The notes beneath the pieces were generated by a model. The model made no database searches and was not told where the DNA came from. It saw nothing but the letters and a program-made list of their open reading frames with translations. Positions 26,091-35,287 of a stretch of DNA of 64,000 nucleotides are shown piece by piece. Numbering within the stretch: the first letter of the stretch is position 1; each line of letters starts with the position of its first letter. This DNA is from Marinoscillum sp040222955. Its GTDB lineage: Bacteria > Bacteroidota > Bacteroidia > Cytophagales > Cyclobacteriaceae. Where the stretch lies: contig NZ_JAVKCA010000008.1 in NCBI RefSeq assembly GCF_040222955.1, positions 1-64,000 on the forward strand, in the 5' to 3' direction. The translations under genes were made by a program, and so were the position numbers.

Positions 26091-27211
26091 GGGTCATACT
26101 ATTTCTTATCAGAAAGGAATTCCTGCAGATATTCAGAAATAAAAGCATTCTGCCGCTGATACTGGTGATGCCGGTAATACAGCTTTTCATTCTGTCCTAT
26201 GCTGCAGATTTCGAAATCAGAAACGTACGTATTTTCTGGATGGATGATGACCAAAGCACCTCTAGCAGAATGCTACTTCAAAAAATTCAGGCATCAGATT
26301 ATTTCCAATTGGTGGATCAATCATTTTCTCCACAAGCCGCCGACATAGCACTGGAGCAACGCAAAACGGATCTGGTGATCCACATTCCTTCGGAGTTTGA
26401 GAACAACCTTTTCCGGGAAGGACATTCGGACATTCAGCTGACTGCCGATGCGATAGATGGCACTAAGGCCGGGCTGGGTACTTACTATGCCAATCTGTTG
26501 ATTCAGGATTTTAGTCGTGACTGGCTGGCCAAGTATGGTTCTGCCATCCATGTACAAGCCGCAGCCACGCAATCCATCGTGCCCACGTATTCCTTTTGGT
26601 ACAACCAACACCTCAATTATAAGACCTTCATGGTGCCCGGTATACTGGTGATGTTGGTCACGATGATCGGGGCGTTCATATCCGCCATGAACATCGTGCG
26701 TGAGAAGGAAATGGGCACCATCGAGCAACTGAACGTCACCCCAATCAGAAAGTACCAATTTATTGCCGGCAAACTCATCCCGCTATGGATCCTCGGATTA
26801 TTCATCTTTACCATTGGTCTGATGGTAGCCAAGCTGGCCTTTCACGTGCCCATCATAGGAAGCCTCTTTCTGATATACGGCTTCACGGCGATCTACCTGA
26901 TCATGATTCTGGGGCTGGGCATGCTCATTTCCACCTTCACCAATACCCAGCAGCAGGCCATGTTCATTTCCTGGTTTTTTCTGGTGATCTTCATCCTGAT
27001 GAGTGGACTCTTCACTCCGATAGAAAATATGCCACCATGGGCTCAGAATCTGACACTGATCAACCCCATCCGGTATTTCATAGAAGTCATTCGGCTGGTT
27101 ATGCTCAAAGGGGCGATCTTCTACGATGTGCAAACTCAATTTGTGGTGATCGGACTGTATGCCATTCTCATCAATGCACTGGCTATTTTGAATTACCGAA
27201 AGACGGTATAA
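26087..27211 (+). CDS. ABC-2 exporter permease 2 (YbhR-like)
   Basis: 374 residues with the same layout: N-terminal helix, periplasmic domain, REKEMGTIEQLNVTPIRKYQ and five C-terminal helices. The two permeases form a heterodimer in the YbhFSR-type exporters, which export drugs such as cationic compounds in E. coli. The cargo here is unknown. It is the last gene of the exporter operon. Confidence 0.92.
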   Translation: MRVILFLIRKEFLQIFRNKSILPLILVMPVIQLFILSYAADFEIRNVRIFWMDDDQSTSSRMLLQKIQASDYFQLVDQSFSPQAADIALEQRKTDLVIHIPSEFENNLFREGHSDIQLTADAIDGTKAGLGTYYANLLIQDFSRDWLAKYGSAIHVQAAATQSIVPTYSFWYNQHLNYKTFMVPGILVMLVTMIGAFISAMNIVREKEMGTIEQLNVTPIRKYQFIAGKLIPLWILGLFIFTIGLMVAKLAFHVPIIGSLFLIYGFTAIYLIMILGLGMLISTFTNTQQQAMFISWFFLVIFILMSGLFTPIENMPPWAQNLTLINPIRYFIEVIRLVMLKGAIFYDVQTQFVVIGLYAILINALAILNYRKTV

Positions 27212-27242
27212 TCGCCTATTTTTGAGAGGAAACCCGGAGACA

Positions 27243-27713
27243 ATGACCTTCCTCGAAACCACAACCCTTCATACAGCTCAAAAGGAAGCTGTCATGACAC
27301 TTTGGAACAAAGAATACCCGACGACATTGGCCCTGACCACTGTGGCAGATTTTGATGGCTATCTTCAAAACCTGACTAACCACCATCATCTGCTGGTGAT
27401 AGACGACCAGAACCGAACCGTGGGCTGGTTCTTTACCTTCGAGCGGGATGCTGAGCATTGGTTTGCCATGCTTCTGGATTCGGATGTGCAGGGGCAGAGG
27501 CTGGGCTCACAGTTGCTCTCACGAGCTAAACTGAAGCACGGCACACTGAATGGCTGGGTGATCGACCATGATAACTACAAAAAATCCAATGGCCAGCCTT
27601 ACCGCTCTCCGGTTGCTTTTTATCTGAAAAATGAATTTGAACAACTGAACCTGACCCGACTGGAGACTCCAAAACTCTCAGCGGTCAAAATGAGATGGAA
27701 AAGCGAGGTTTAG
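27243..27713 (+). CDS. GNAT family N-acetyltransferase
   Basis: 156 residues from the ATG at 27243; the frame opens earlier with TTG at 27222. The acetyl-CoA site is suggested by MLLDSDVQGQRLGSQLLSRA, with the GNAT V/I-x-x-x-x-R/Q-x-x-G pattern. The substrate is unknown. It follows the exporter permease by 31 bp and may be read through from that operon. Confidence 0.75.
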   Translation: MTFLETTTLHTAQKEAVMTLWNKEYPTTLALTTVADFDGYLQNLTNHHHLLVIDDQNRTVGWFFTFERDAEHWFAMLLDSDVQGQRLGSQLLSRAKLKHGTLNGWVIDHDNYKKSNGQPYRSPVAFYLKNEFEQLNLTRLETPKLSAVKMRWKSEV

Positions 27714-27714
27714 C

Positions 27715-28395
27715 TTATTCCACTACATTCACAGCGTACGTTTCGGAAGTAACCTGAGCGTGGGCCACACCACCCTCTTCGGTAGCTTCTGCCAAAGAAC
27801 CTGTAAAAGACCTGGATATGCTCATGCCGCACTGCCCTAACAGTGTCGCCTGAATATCCGCAGAATCAATCTCAATGAAAGTGGCGTTGACCAGGCTGAT
27901 AGAGGCATAAAAATCACCTCCATCACCTGAAAGGTGAAAAGTGATGGTTTCGCCAGATTTCAGAGGTGCTCCCTCCCAGGCTATCTTAGCCCCTTCGGCA
28001 ATGGATAATTCCGTGAGAGATGCGGGCAAATCAATGTCGGCGGGCAATGACAAAGTATTCTCATATACTTCACCATCATTGTTGGTATACACAAAAGTGC
28101 CGCCAGCCACCTTTGCACTGTAGCTCTTTTGGTAATCCACAATTCCAAGAATCTCGGTTTCCTTCAGACGATCACCATCGAAAGTGATACTCCCCGGTGA
28201 GTTGATTTTCAAAAAAGTAGACCCAAACAGGAAACTCGCAGAGGCCGTGGTTTTATTGTCCCCTGCCTGGTAAGAGAGGGTATAATTAGTCTCGATTCGC
28301 TGTTGGTTGACATCTGCTGCATCTTCGGACTCACAGGAAATCCAGATAACCGAAGACATCAAGAGAGCTATGAGTAACGGGCGGGTAGAAATCAT
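27715..28395 (-). CDS. Lipoprotein of unknown function
   Basis: 226 residues, SPII signal ending in WISC (Cys21). The mature part is beta-rich with no family I recognise. It is convergent with the GNAT gene, whose stop is one base away. It is followed in the minus direction by nothing related. Confidence 0.7.
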   Translation of the reverse strand: MISTRPLLIALLMSSVIWISCESEDAADVNQQRIETNYTLSYQAGDNKTTASASFLFGSTFLKINSPGSITFDGDRLKETEILGIVDYQKSYSAKVAGGTFVYTNNDGEVYENTLSLPADIDLPASLTELSIAEGAKIAWEGAPLKSGETITFHLSGDGGDFYASISLVNATFIEIDSADIQATLLGQCGMSISRSFTGSLAEATEEGGVAHAQVTSETYAVNVVE

Positions 28396-28463
28396 GGCAG
28401 TGCTATCTTAAGTGATAAGTTTCATAAAGACACTTAAATCTAGTTATTCGTTGGGATAAAATT

Positions 28464-28490
28464 AAGGCCCGGCTCTGTGAGCCGGGCCTT
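28464..28490 (-). terminator. Terminator behind the GH3 gene
   Basis: AAGGCCCGGCTC (28464-28475) pairs with GAGCCGGGCCTT (28479-28490), a 12-bp perfect stem with a 3-nt loop. It lies just past the GH3 stop codon on the minus strand. Confidence 0.75.
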
Positions 28491-28514
28491 ATAATCTACT
28501 TATTTGAACCACAA

Positions 28515-30890
28515 CTATTTCCTTGTGACTTCCGAAATCGCTCGATTCGGAATCAGTACCCTATTTACCTTTTCTACGACAACTTCATCAACCACCTGAA
28601 ATTTAGCTTCCGCTTTTATGTCCTCACTGGAGGCTCCAATTTTCACAACATACTCACCTGGCTCTATCACCCATGCTGAACGTCCACTATCGAATGAGGC
28701 CAAATCTCGTCCGCCCAGACTGAAGTTGATCGTTTCACGCTCTCCGGGCTTCAAAAGCCTGGTTTTTGAAAAAGCCTTCAATTCGATTGCAGGCTTATCC
28801 ATAGCGTTTCCGGGTGCGGTGATGTATAACTGCACTGACTCTTTCCCTTCCGTATCTCCGGTATTGGTCACTACCACCGACACGTACACACTGTCCTGAA
28901 AAAATTCCGATCCCAAAGCCAGCCCACTATAAGAAAATGCGGTATACGAAAGGCCGTAACCAAAAGGGAAAGCTGTTTTCATTCCAAAAGTGCTGAAATA
29001 TCTATACCCCACATAAATGCCCTCCTCATATACCACCCCTGAAGCCTTCCCGAGAGACATTGGTCCCATCATCACTTCCTCTGCACCTGGCAATTCTTCC
29101 CCAGGAAAATTTTTGGTACTCAGAATATCCTCATAAGCGATAGGAAAGGTGGTAGGTAATTTTCCACTCGGATTCACTGCACCAATGAGTACATCTGCCA
29201 ATGCACTGCCAGCCTCCTGACCTCCCTGCCATGCCAACACAATCGCATCTACCTGGTCCCTCCAGCTAGCCGTCTCGATCAAATTACCAATATTGAGTAT
29301 CATCACAACCTTCTTTCCCTCAGCATGATAGACTGTCGACACATTACGAATCAACTCCTTTTCAGCATCGGTGAGGTAATAATCACCATCCAGTGTCCTG
29401 TCCTGAAACTCACCCGAGTTTCTTCCAATGGTGATCAGTGCCAGATCACTTTCTCTGGCATGGGCTGCTATTTCTGCCTTCTGCAATGGCCGCTCCGCTA
29501 TAGGTGGAAGCAACTCAAAGAAAAACTTCTTTTCCGGTTGTTTGGACTTCTCCTGAGCAATGTACTTTTGATAATCCTCCCTGAGCGATCCACTCACCAG
29601 GTACTTGGCTTGCCCAAGGCCCTCTACCAAAGAAACCGTATAAGCTTCATTGACATCTCCACTGCCTGATCCGCCTGCTATGAAATCATAAGACCCGTTC
29701 CCAAAAGCAGCAATTTTCACACTGGAATCCTTCAGCGGTAATGTGCCATCATTTTTAAGCAAAACCACCCCTTCGGCAGCTGCCTCTCGTGCCAGTTGGG
29801 CATTAGCCTTCAGGCTGGGCCGATCACTATAAGCATAACCCGAAAACGATGGTGATTGCACAACAATTTTTAAAATATGCCTGACGTTTTCGTCCAGTAC
29901 AGCCTCATTCAAAGTACCATTAGAGACGGCTGCCAGTATGGCTTGCCGCTGATCCGGTCTTCCTGGCATGAGCAGATCGTTCCCGGCCTGCATCTGCGCC
30001 ACAGCATCTTTGCCCGCAAACCAGTCGGTCATTACCAGACCCTCAAAGCCCCACTCTTCTCGCAATACTGTATTTAAAAGTTCAACGTTTTGAGAAGCGT
30101 AAGTGCCATTGAGCTGATTGTAAGCACTCATGATTGTCCAGGGCTGAGATTCTTTCACGGCAATTTCAAACCCACGTAAATAGATTTCCCTGATCGCCCG
30201 CTCACTGGCTATGGTGTTAATCTGCATTCTATTCGTCTCCTGATTATTGGCCACAAAGTGCTTCACCGATGTACCCACTCCGTTTGATTCCACTCCATTC
30301 ACAATGGCCGCAGCCATCTTTCCACTTAATACCGGATCCTCCGAGAAATATTCAAAATTTCTGCCGGCCAGTGGATTTCTGTGAATATTCATGGCCGGAG
30401 CGAGCAGTACATCCACACCATATTCTTTCACTTCATTGCCCATGGCCTGCCCCACCCGATACACGAGATCTGGGTTCCAGGTGGAGGCCAGCACCGTTGC
30501 AATGGGGAATGCTGTGCAGTAATAAGTATTCGTATCCAAACTATCGCGCACAGGATCTATTCGCAATCCCGCTGGCCCATCCGCCAATACAATAGAAGAA
30601 ATACCCAGCGACGGAAGCTCCAGGGTACTACCTGCGGCACCCTGCACTTTATCCTTGCGCTCGGCCATCGACATTCCGGGAATATTCATACCCATGCCCA
30701 CTACCAGTCCCACTTTCTCTTCCAGGGAAAGTCTTGGTATGATATCCCCTACACGCTCATCGAGTGAAGCCTCAGGATTCTCATATAGATCCATTTTACC
30801 ATTCTTATTCAAATCAGAAAATACTGGCTTCTGATGTTCAGTGGCACACCCCCACAGGATGAGCAAACTGAGAGCAAAAAGTTTGTTCAT
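28515..30890 (-). CDS. Glycoside hydrolase family 3 beta-glycosidase lipoprotein
   Basis: 791 residues from the ATG at 30890, which gives a lipoprotein signal (MNKLFALSLLILWGC); an ATG two codons earlier is possible. An EF-hand-like loop DLNKNGKMDLYEN follows. The GH3 N-domain has KHFVANNQETNR and GLVMTDWFAGKD with the nucleophile Asp. The C-domain has NIGNLIETASWRD and AWQGGQEAGSALADVL, then a fibronectin III-like domain. It cleaves terminal beta-sugars, probably beta-glucosides, in the periplasm. It is divergent from a NUDIX-type regulator. Confidence 0.93.
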   Translation of the reverse strand: MNKLFALSLLILWGCATEHQKPVFSDLNKNGKMDLYENPEASLDERVGDIIPRLSLEEKVGLVVGMGMNIPGMSMAERKDKVQGAAGSTLELPSLGISSIVLADGPAGLRIDPVRDSLDTNTYYCTAFPIATVLASTWNPDLVYRVGQAMGNEVKEYGVDVLLAPAMNIHRNPLAGRNFEYFSEDPVLSGKMAAAIVNGVESNGVGTSVKHFVANNQETNRMQINTIASERAIREIYLRGFEIAVKESQPWTIMSAYNQLNGTYASQNVELLNTVLREEWGFEGLVMTDWFAGKDAVAQMQAGNDLLMPGRPDQRQAILAAVSNGTLNEAVLDENVRHILKIVVQSPSFSGYAYSDRPSLKANAQLAREAAAEGVVLLKNDGTLPLKDSSVKIAAFGNGSYDFIAGGSGSGDVNEAYTVSLVEGLGQAKYLVSGSLREDYQKYIAQEKSKQPEKKFFFELLPPIAERPLQKAEIAAHARESDLALITIGRNSGEFQDRTLDGDYYLTDAEKELIRNVSTVYHAEGKKVVMILNIGNLIETASWRDQVDAIVLAWQGGQEAGSALADVLIGAVNPSGKLPTTFPIAYEDILSTKNFPGEELPGAEEVMMGPMSLGKASGVVYEEGIYVGYRYFSTFGMKTAFPFGYGLSYTAFSYSGLALGSEFFQDSVYVSVVVTNTGDTEGKESVQLYITAPGNAMDKPAIELKAFSKTRLLKPGERETINFSLGGRDLASFDSGRSAWVIEPGEYVVKIGASSEDIKAEAKFQVVDEVVVEKVNRVLIPNRAISEVTRK

Positions 30891-30903
30891 AGTCATATTT
30901 TCA

Positions 30904-30922
30904 TTGTGTCAGTATGACACAA
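30904..30922. promoter_or_regulatory. Palindromic operator in the GH3/NUDIX intergenic region
   Basis: TTGTGTCA-GTA-TGACACAA, perfect 8-bp arms with a 3-nt spacer. It overlaps the TTTG of the GH3 -7 box and the predicted start site, so binding would repress GH3. The NUDIX-type regulator encoded on the other side is the likely binder. Confidence 0.65.
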
Positions 30923-30952
30923 ACATAATACTTAATCATAATTTTTCATCAA
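30920..30952 (-). promoter_or_regulatory. Promoter of the GH3 gene
   Basis: On the minus strand, TTG (30952-30950) and TATGTTTG (30927-30920) are spaced by 22 bp, matching the Bacteroidota -33/-7 consensus. A transcript start about 20 bp before the GH3 ATG follows. Confidence 0.6.
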
Positions 30953-30979
30953 CTTTGCCTCCGAAAAGGACAAGTATGT

Positions 30980-31720
30980 ATGCAGACTGAAAACCTCCAC
31001 CCTGGTTTATCTATTGATTGCGTGATTTTTGGATTTCATGAAAACGAGCTTAAGGTTTTACTCCTGAAACTCAAAAATGACGACAAATGGGCACTCCCAG
31101 GTGGCTTTGTGGAAAAGGATAAGGACGTAGACTCGGAGGCTGTGAGGGTATTGAAAAAGCGAACCGGCCTGGATCATATTTTTCTCAATCAATTTCATCT
31201 TTTTGGAAATGTGAACCGAAATGAAGCGGGCCACTCAGACACAATGGTCAAAAAAGGGGTGATCCCGCCAGAGTTGAAAGCATGGTTTGATCAGCGCTTT
31301 GTGACGGCAGGCTATTACGCGCTGGTGGAGTATTCAAGAGTAAAGAAACCTACACCCGACCTCACCAGTGAGCGCTGCGATTGGCGGGCACTCAATGACC
31401 TCCCTCCCATGATGCTCGACCATGCTGACATACTGAAAAAAGCACACCAAACCCTGAAAAAAGAACTTAACGATCAACCAATAGGCCTCAATCTGCTTCC
31501 TGAGCACTTTACCATGCCCGAACTACAGGCCCTATATGAAACAGTACTGGAAAAGTCTCTGGATAGGAGAAACTTCCGAAGAAAAATGTTGAGCTACGAT
31601 ATCCTGATCCAAACCGACCTCCGGCGCAAGGGTGGGGCACACAAAGCACCACTGCTCTACAAGTTTGACAAAGAAAAGTATAATAAGGCTATACAAAGTG
31701 GATTACAATCAGGCTGGTAA
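30980..31720 (+). CDS. NUDIX-domain transcriptional regulator (NrtR-like)
   Basis: 246 residues: an N-terminal NUDIX-like domain and a C-terminal winged helix (ILIQTDLRRKGGAHKAPLLYKFDKE). The Nudix box GFVEKDKDVDSEAVRVLKKR has lost every catalytic Glu (K48, V57, K60, R61 in the expected places), so it is not a hydrolase. Such proteins in Bacteroidota regulate sugar use genes by binding a sugar-derived ligand. Its neighbour across the divergent promoter is the GH3 glycosidase. Confidence 0.85.
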   Translation: MQTENLHPGLSIDCVIFGFHENELKVLLLKLKNDDKWALPGGFVEKDKDVDSEAVRVLKKRTGLDHIFLNQFHLFGNVNRNEAGHSDTMVKKGVIPPELKAWFDQRFVTAGYYALVEYSRVKKPTPDLTSERCDWRALNDLPPMMLDHADILKKAHQTLKKELNDQPIGLNLLPEHFTMPELQALYETVLEKSLDRRNFRRKMLSYDILIQTDLRRKGGAHKAPLLYKFDKEKYNKAIQSGLQSGW

Positions 31721-31764
31721 TGCTAACCCCTTGATTTACAGGGATAAATTTTGTTACTTACAAA

Positions 31765-32430
31765 ATGCCGCCTGCCACTCACGTATACATTCATGAGGAT
31801 ATATCCTCTATTCGGGAGCTCTATTCAGACCTTACTGCGGATTTATCGGCAACCCCTCTGGTGATTGATTTTTTGACGGCTTCCGCTGAAAAATTGCTTC
31901 ATGCGCATCGCGCCAACCATCATGCTGCCTATGTGGAGATCCGAAATGGCCTCCCGCAGTTTGCTGGTAAAAGTATCAGCGAGATATTCAACTATGGATT
32001 TACGATGCTGGACGCACGCACCACGGTGGCCAGGCTCCACGGGTTTGAGGATTGGGAAGGAGTAGAACGGTATCCTGAAAATGCATTCAATTTAAAATTT
32101 GAGCAAGCCGTGGATACCCTGCTGAGCGGAGATATAGAAACGCTCGATCAAATACTGAGCAGCAATCCCGCGCTCATCAAATCCCGCTCACCTTTTGGTC
32201 ACCAGGCCACCCTACTCATCTACTGCGGTTGCAATGGGGTGGAAATGAGACGCCAGGTGGTCCCTCATAACCTTCCGGAAATGGTAGATCTCCTATTGAC
32301 ACGCGGAGCAGAAAAACATGCTGAGGCTAGCGTATATGGAGGACATTTTACCACCTATCAGCTCGCCGAAAGCAGCGCCCATCCACATGATGCAGGAATC
32401 ATGGACAAGTTACTCCGGACCTTAAAATGA
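31765..32430 (+). CDS. Ankyrin-repeat-like protein
   Basis: 221 residues with no signal peptide. The segment after residue 105 (EQAVDTLLSGDIETLDQILS, then SNPALIKSRSPFGHQATLLI and LPEMVDLLLTRGAEKHAEAS) looks like ankyrin repeats. The N-terminal half is helical and not recognised. Role unknown. It may be cotranscribed with the regulator 44 bp upstream. Confidence 0.7.
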   Translation: MPPATHVYIHEDISSIRELYSDLTADLSATPLVIDFLTASAEKLLHAHRANHHAAYVEIRNGLPQFAGKSISEIFNYGFTMLDARTTVARLHGFEDWEGVERYPENAFNLKFEQAVDTLLSGDIETLDQILSSNPALIKSRSPFGHQATLLIYCGCNGVEMRRQVVPHNLPEMVDLLLTRGAEKHAEASVYGGHFTTYQLAESSAHPHDAGIMDKLLRTLK

Positions 32431-32498
32431 TAGGGTTTGTTGGTTAGTCTTTGGTTTATGGGATTAATTAAGTAATTTCTTGAATCATTCTTAGAACC

Positions 32499-34424
32499 AT
32501 GAAAAAACTCATCCAACCACTAGTACTATCTATCTGTATGTTGCTCACGATCTCTGTGCAGGCACAGGATCCTAAAATATCATTTTTGAATGGCAACAAA
32601 GCACTGAGTCAGGGCAATCTGGACAAAGCCATCGTTGATTTCAAGGAGGCTGTCAACCTGAAAAATGACTATCAGGATGCCTGGTATCAACTGGGACTCA
32701 CCTTCAACTACGCCAGAAGGTGGGAAGAAGCGGTCTACTCTTTTTCAAGGCTGAAAGCACTCAACCCCAATTACAATCCGTGGTTTTACTACGAGGCGTG
32801 CAGAGCCCTGATCGAACTGGACAAACTGCCAGATGCTCAGAATGCAGCCACGGCATTTTTAGAAAAATACTCCAACAAACCAAAGGATCAACTCAGCAGG
32901 CACCAGGCCCTCACCAAATTGGTTTACGCCCGTGAAAGTCCAGGTTTGAGGATGCTTCCCAAAAGTATGACCGACCCTGTGCCCCTAAGTACCATCAACA
33001 GTCCATCGGGAGATTACATGCCGCAGGTGAGCCCTACAGGCACCCGTCTTTACTTCACCAGTGTGCGTCAGGGTGGTTTTGATAACCTGGACGACAGCAC
33101 GCGCATGATGGATTTTGGTGAAGACCTTTATTTTTCGGTACTCGAAAACGGCACCTGGAGCTCCCCCAAGCTACTTCCCGAACCCCTGAATTCCATGGGT
33201 GATGATTTCGGATCGGCATTTACTGGGGATGGACAGATGATGGTCTATGTACGCTGCGGAGACAAAGAGAGCATAGGCAATTGTGACCTGTACATCACCC
33301 AGCTGGTGGGCACAGAATGGTCCGAACCCATGAACATGGGAAATGTAGTCAACAGCGACGACTGGGACTCACAGCCTACCATCAGTTCGGATGGCAACCG
33401 GATCATCTTTACCTCCGCAAGAACGGGTGGCTATGGCGGCTCGGATATCTATATGGTAGAAAAAAATCACCTGGGTGAATGGGGCATCCCGCAAAACCTG
33501 GGCGGTACAGTGAATACACCCTTCAATGAAAACAGTCCTTATCTGGCACCCGATGGCAAAACCCTCTACTACGCCAGCAACGGCCACCCGGGGTTTGGAG
33601 GAATGGACATTTTCTATTGCATATTTGAAAATGGCAAATGGTCTAAGCCCATCAACCTGGGTGCTCCCCTCAACTCTTCCGGGGACGACACCAACTTTAG
33701 TATTTCCGCAGAGGGGATGGGCTATTTCTCCTCCTCAAGGCTGAATGGAGAAGATTATGAGATTTTTCAGATAGAACTTCCGGATCACCTGAAACCCAAG
33801 CCTACCGTGGTGGTGCAGGGGATCGTGTCCAATGCCAAAACCAGCGCCCCGCTGGAGGCAGTGGTGCTCATAGAAGACATCAACTCAGGCGAGCTCATCA
33901 GTGTAAACAAAAGCAACTCCTCCAGTGGTGAATACCTCGTGGTGCTGCCTGCCGGTAGAGACTACAGCGTTTCGGCCAGTAGCAAGGGTTTTTTCTTTTA
34001 CTCACAAAGCTTTGAACTGCCTAAGGATACGTCTTATCAGGAGATCAGCCTCAATATCATGCTGGAGCCAATAGAGAAGGGCACCAAAGTGGTACTAAAC
34101 AACATATTCTTTGAAAGCGGACGTGCGGAGCTCAAGCCCATCAGCTATGTGGAGCTCAACAAAGCGGCAGACTTACTGAAAGATAACGCGACCATGATCA
34201 TAGAAGTGGGTGGCCATACGGATAACCTGGGATCAGATGACCTTAACCTCACGCTTTCACAAAAAAGGGCCAATGCAGTGATGGAATACCTGAAACTGGC
34301 TGGAATAGATGAAACCCGCCTCAAAGCCAAAGGCTATGGAGAAACACAGCCCATTGCAGACAATACTACTGAGGAAGGTCGCGCCAAAAACCGCCGAACA
34401 GAATTTGAAATCGTGGAGTTTTGA
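32499..34424 (+). CDS. OmpA family protein with PorE-like architecture
   Basis: 641 residues with an SPI signal (ILTISVQAQ region). Domain order: TPR repeats (residues 30-110), PD40/WD40-like propeller (165-430; repeated VSPTGTRLYFTS, ISSDGNRIIFTS, LAPDGKTLYYAS), a carboxypeptidase regulatory-like domain (440-520), and an OmpA domain (530-641; EVGGHTDNLGSDDLNLTLSQ). This is the order of PorE, which anchors T9SS to peptidoglycan, though PorE is a lipoprotein and this is not. It may be a paralogue with a cell-wall role. Terms are inferred from architecture. Confidence 0.85.
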   Translation: MKKLIQPLVLSICMLLTISVQAQDPKISFLNGNKALSQGNLDKAIVDFKEAVNLKNDYQDAWYQLGLTFNYARRWEEAVYSFSRLKALNPNYNPWFYYEACRALIELDKLPDAQNAATAFLEKYSNKPKDQLSRHQALTKLVYARESPGLRMLPKSMTDPVPLSTINSPSGDYMPQVSPTGTRLYFTSVRQGGFDNLDDSTRMMDFGEDLYFSVLENGTWSSPKLLPEPLNSMGDDFGSAFTGDGQMMVYVRCGDKESIGNCDLYITQLVGTEWSEPMNMGNVVNSDDWDSQPTISSDGNRIIFTSARTGGYGGSDIYMVEKNHLGEWGIPQNLGGTVNTPFNENSPYLAPDGKTLYYASNGHPGFGGMDIFYCIFENGKWSKPINLGAPLNSSGDDTNFSISAEGMGYFSSSRLNGEDYEIFQIELPDHLKPKPTVVVQGIVSNAKTSAPLEAVVLIEDINSGELISVNKSNSSSGEYLVVLPAGRDYSVSASSKGFFFYSQSFELPKDTSYQEISLNIMLEPIEKGTKVVLNNIFFESGRAELKPISYVELNKAADLLKDNATMIIEVGGHTDNLGSDDLNLTLSQKRANAVMEYLKLAGIDETRLKAKGYGETQPIADNTTEEGRAKNRRTEFEIVEF

Positions 34425-34557
34425 TGTTTGATTAGGTGGGCGGATCGGCTATTTTCCTTTTAGGTTTAAATAAGCGCTTTCTCCAAACTTCTTACAGAGT
34501 AAGAGCGTTAACACTTGCACAAACCTAAATTTTCAACAAAAAACTTTACATCAAATT

Positions 34558-35193
34558 ATGGCTTTAAGAATTGGAGATGACGCTCCCAACTTTCAGGTGG
34601 AAACCACAGAAGGAGCAATTGATTTTCACGAATGGTTGGGAGATAGCTGGGGAATCCTCTACTCGCACCCTGCTGACTATACCCCTGTATGTACCACAGA
34701 GTTGGGAAGAACGGCCCAGCTGGCACCGGAATTTGCCAAGCGAAACACCAAAGTGCTGGCCGTGAGCGTGGATGATCTGGAGTCTCATCAGGGCTGGATC
34801 AAAGACATCAACGAGACACAAAACACTGAAGTAAATTTCCCGATCATTGCTGACCCGGACAGGGTGGTGGCTAATCTATATGATATGATTCACCCGAATG
34901 CCTCCGCCACAGCGACCGTACGTTCGGTATTCTTCATTGGTGCAGATAAGAAAATCAAGGCATCTCTCACCTATCCGGCCAGTACCGGGCGCAATTTTGC
35001 GGAAATCCTGCGGGTCATTGACTCCTTGCAGCTGACTGCCAACTTCAGCGTGGCCACTCCGGCAGACTGGATACAAGGACAGGATGTGGTGATCACTCCG
35101 GCAATCAAAACGGAAGACATTCCGGCGAAATTTCCAAAAGGACATACCATTATCAAGCCTTATTTGAGGATGACTCCTCAGCCTGATAAATAG
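34558..35193 (+). CDS. 1-Cys peroxiredoxin (Prx6 type)
   Basis: 211 residues. The peroxidatic Cys45 lies in HPADYTPVCTTELG, and Thr42 and the conserved Arg near SATATVRSVFF complete the site. The C-terminal arm (AKFPKGHTIIKPYLRMTPQP) is the Prx6 pattern. It reduces hydroperoxides in the cytoplasm. No resolving Cys is present, so reduction needs an external partner. A terminator follows. Confidence 0.95.
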   Translation: MALRIGDDAPNFQVETTEGAIDFHEWLGDSWGILYSHPADYTPVCTTELGRTAQLAPEFAKRNTKVLAVSVDDLESHQGWIKDINETQNTEVNFPIIADPDRVVANLYDMIHPNASATATVRSVFFIGADKKIKASLTYPASTGRNFAEILRVIDSLQLTANFSVATPADWIQGQDVVITPAIKTEDIPAKFPKGHTIIKPYLRMTPQPDK

Positions 35194-35231
35194 ATTAGGG
35201 ATAAATACCCTGACCAATACAGGTAAAAACA

Positions 35232-35271
35232 AAGGCGCCCGCAAAATTGAAAATTTTGCGGGCGCCTTTTA
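35232..35271. terminator. Terminator after the peroxiredoxin gene
   Basis: AAGGCGCCCGCAAAATT pairs with AATTTTGCGGGCGCCTT around a short loop, with a T-rich tail. It lies between convergent genes, so it can serve both. Confidence 0.85.
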
Positions 35272-35287
35272 TTTATTTGATGTCATA

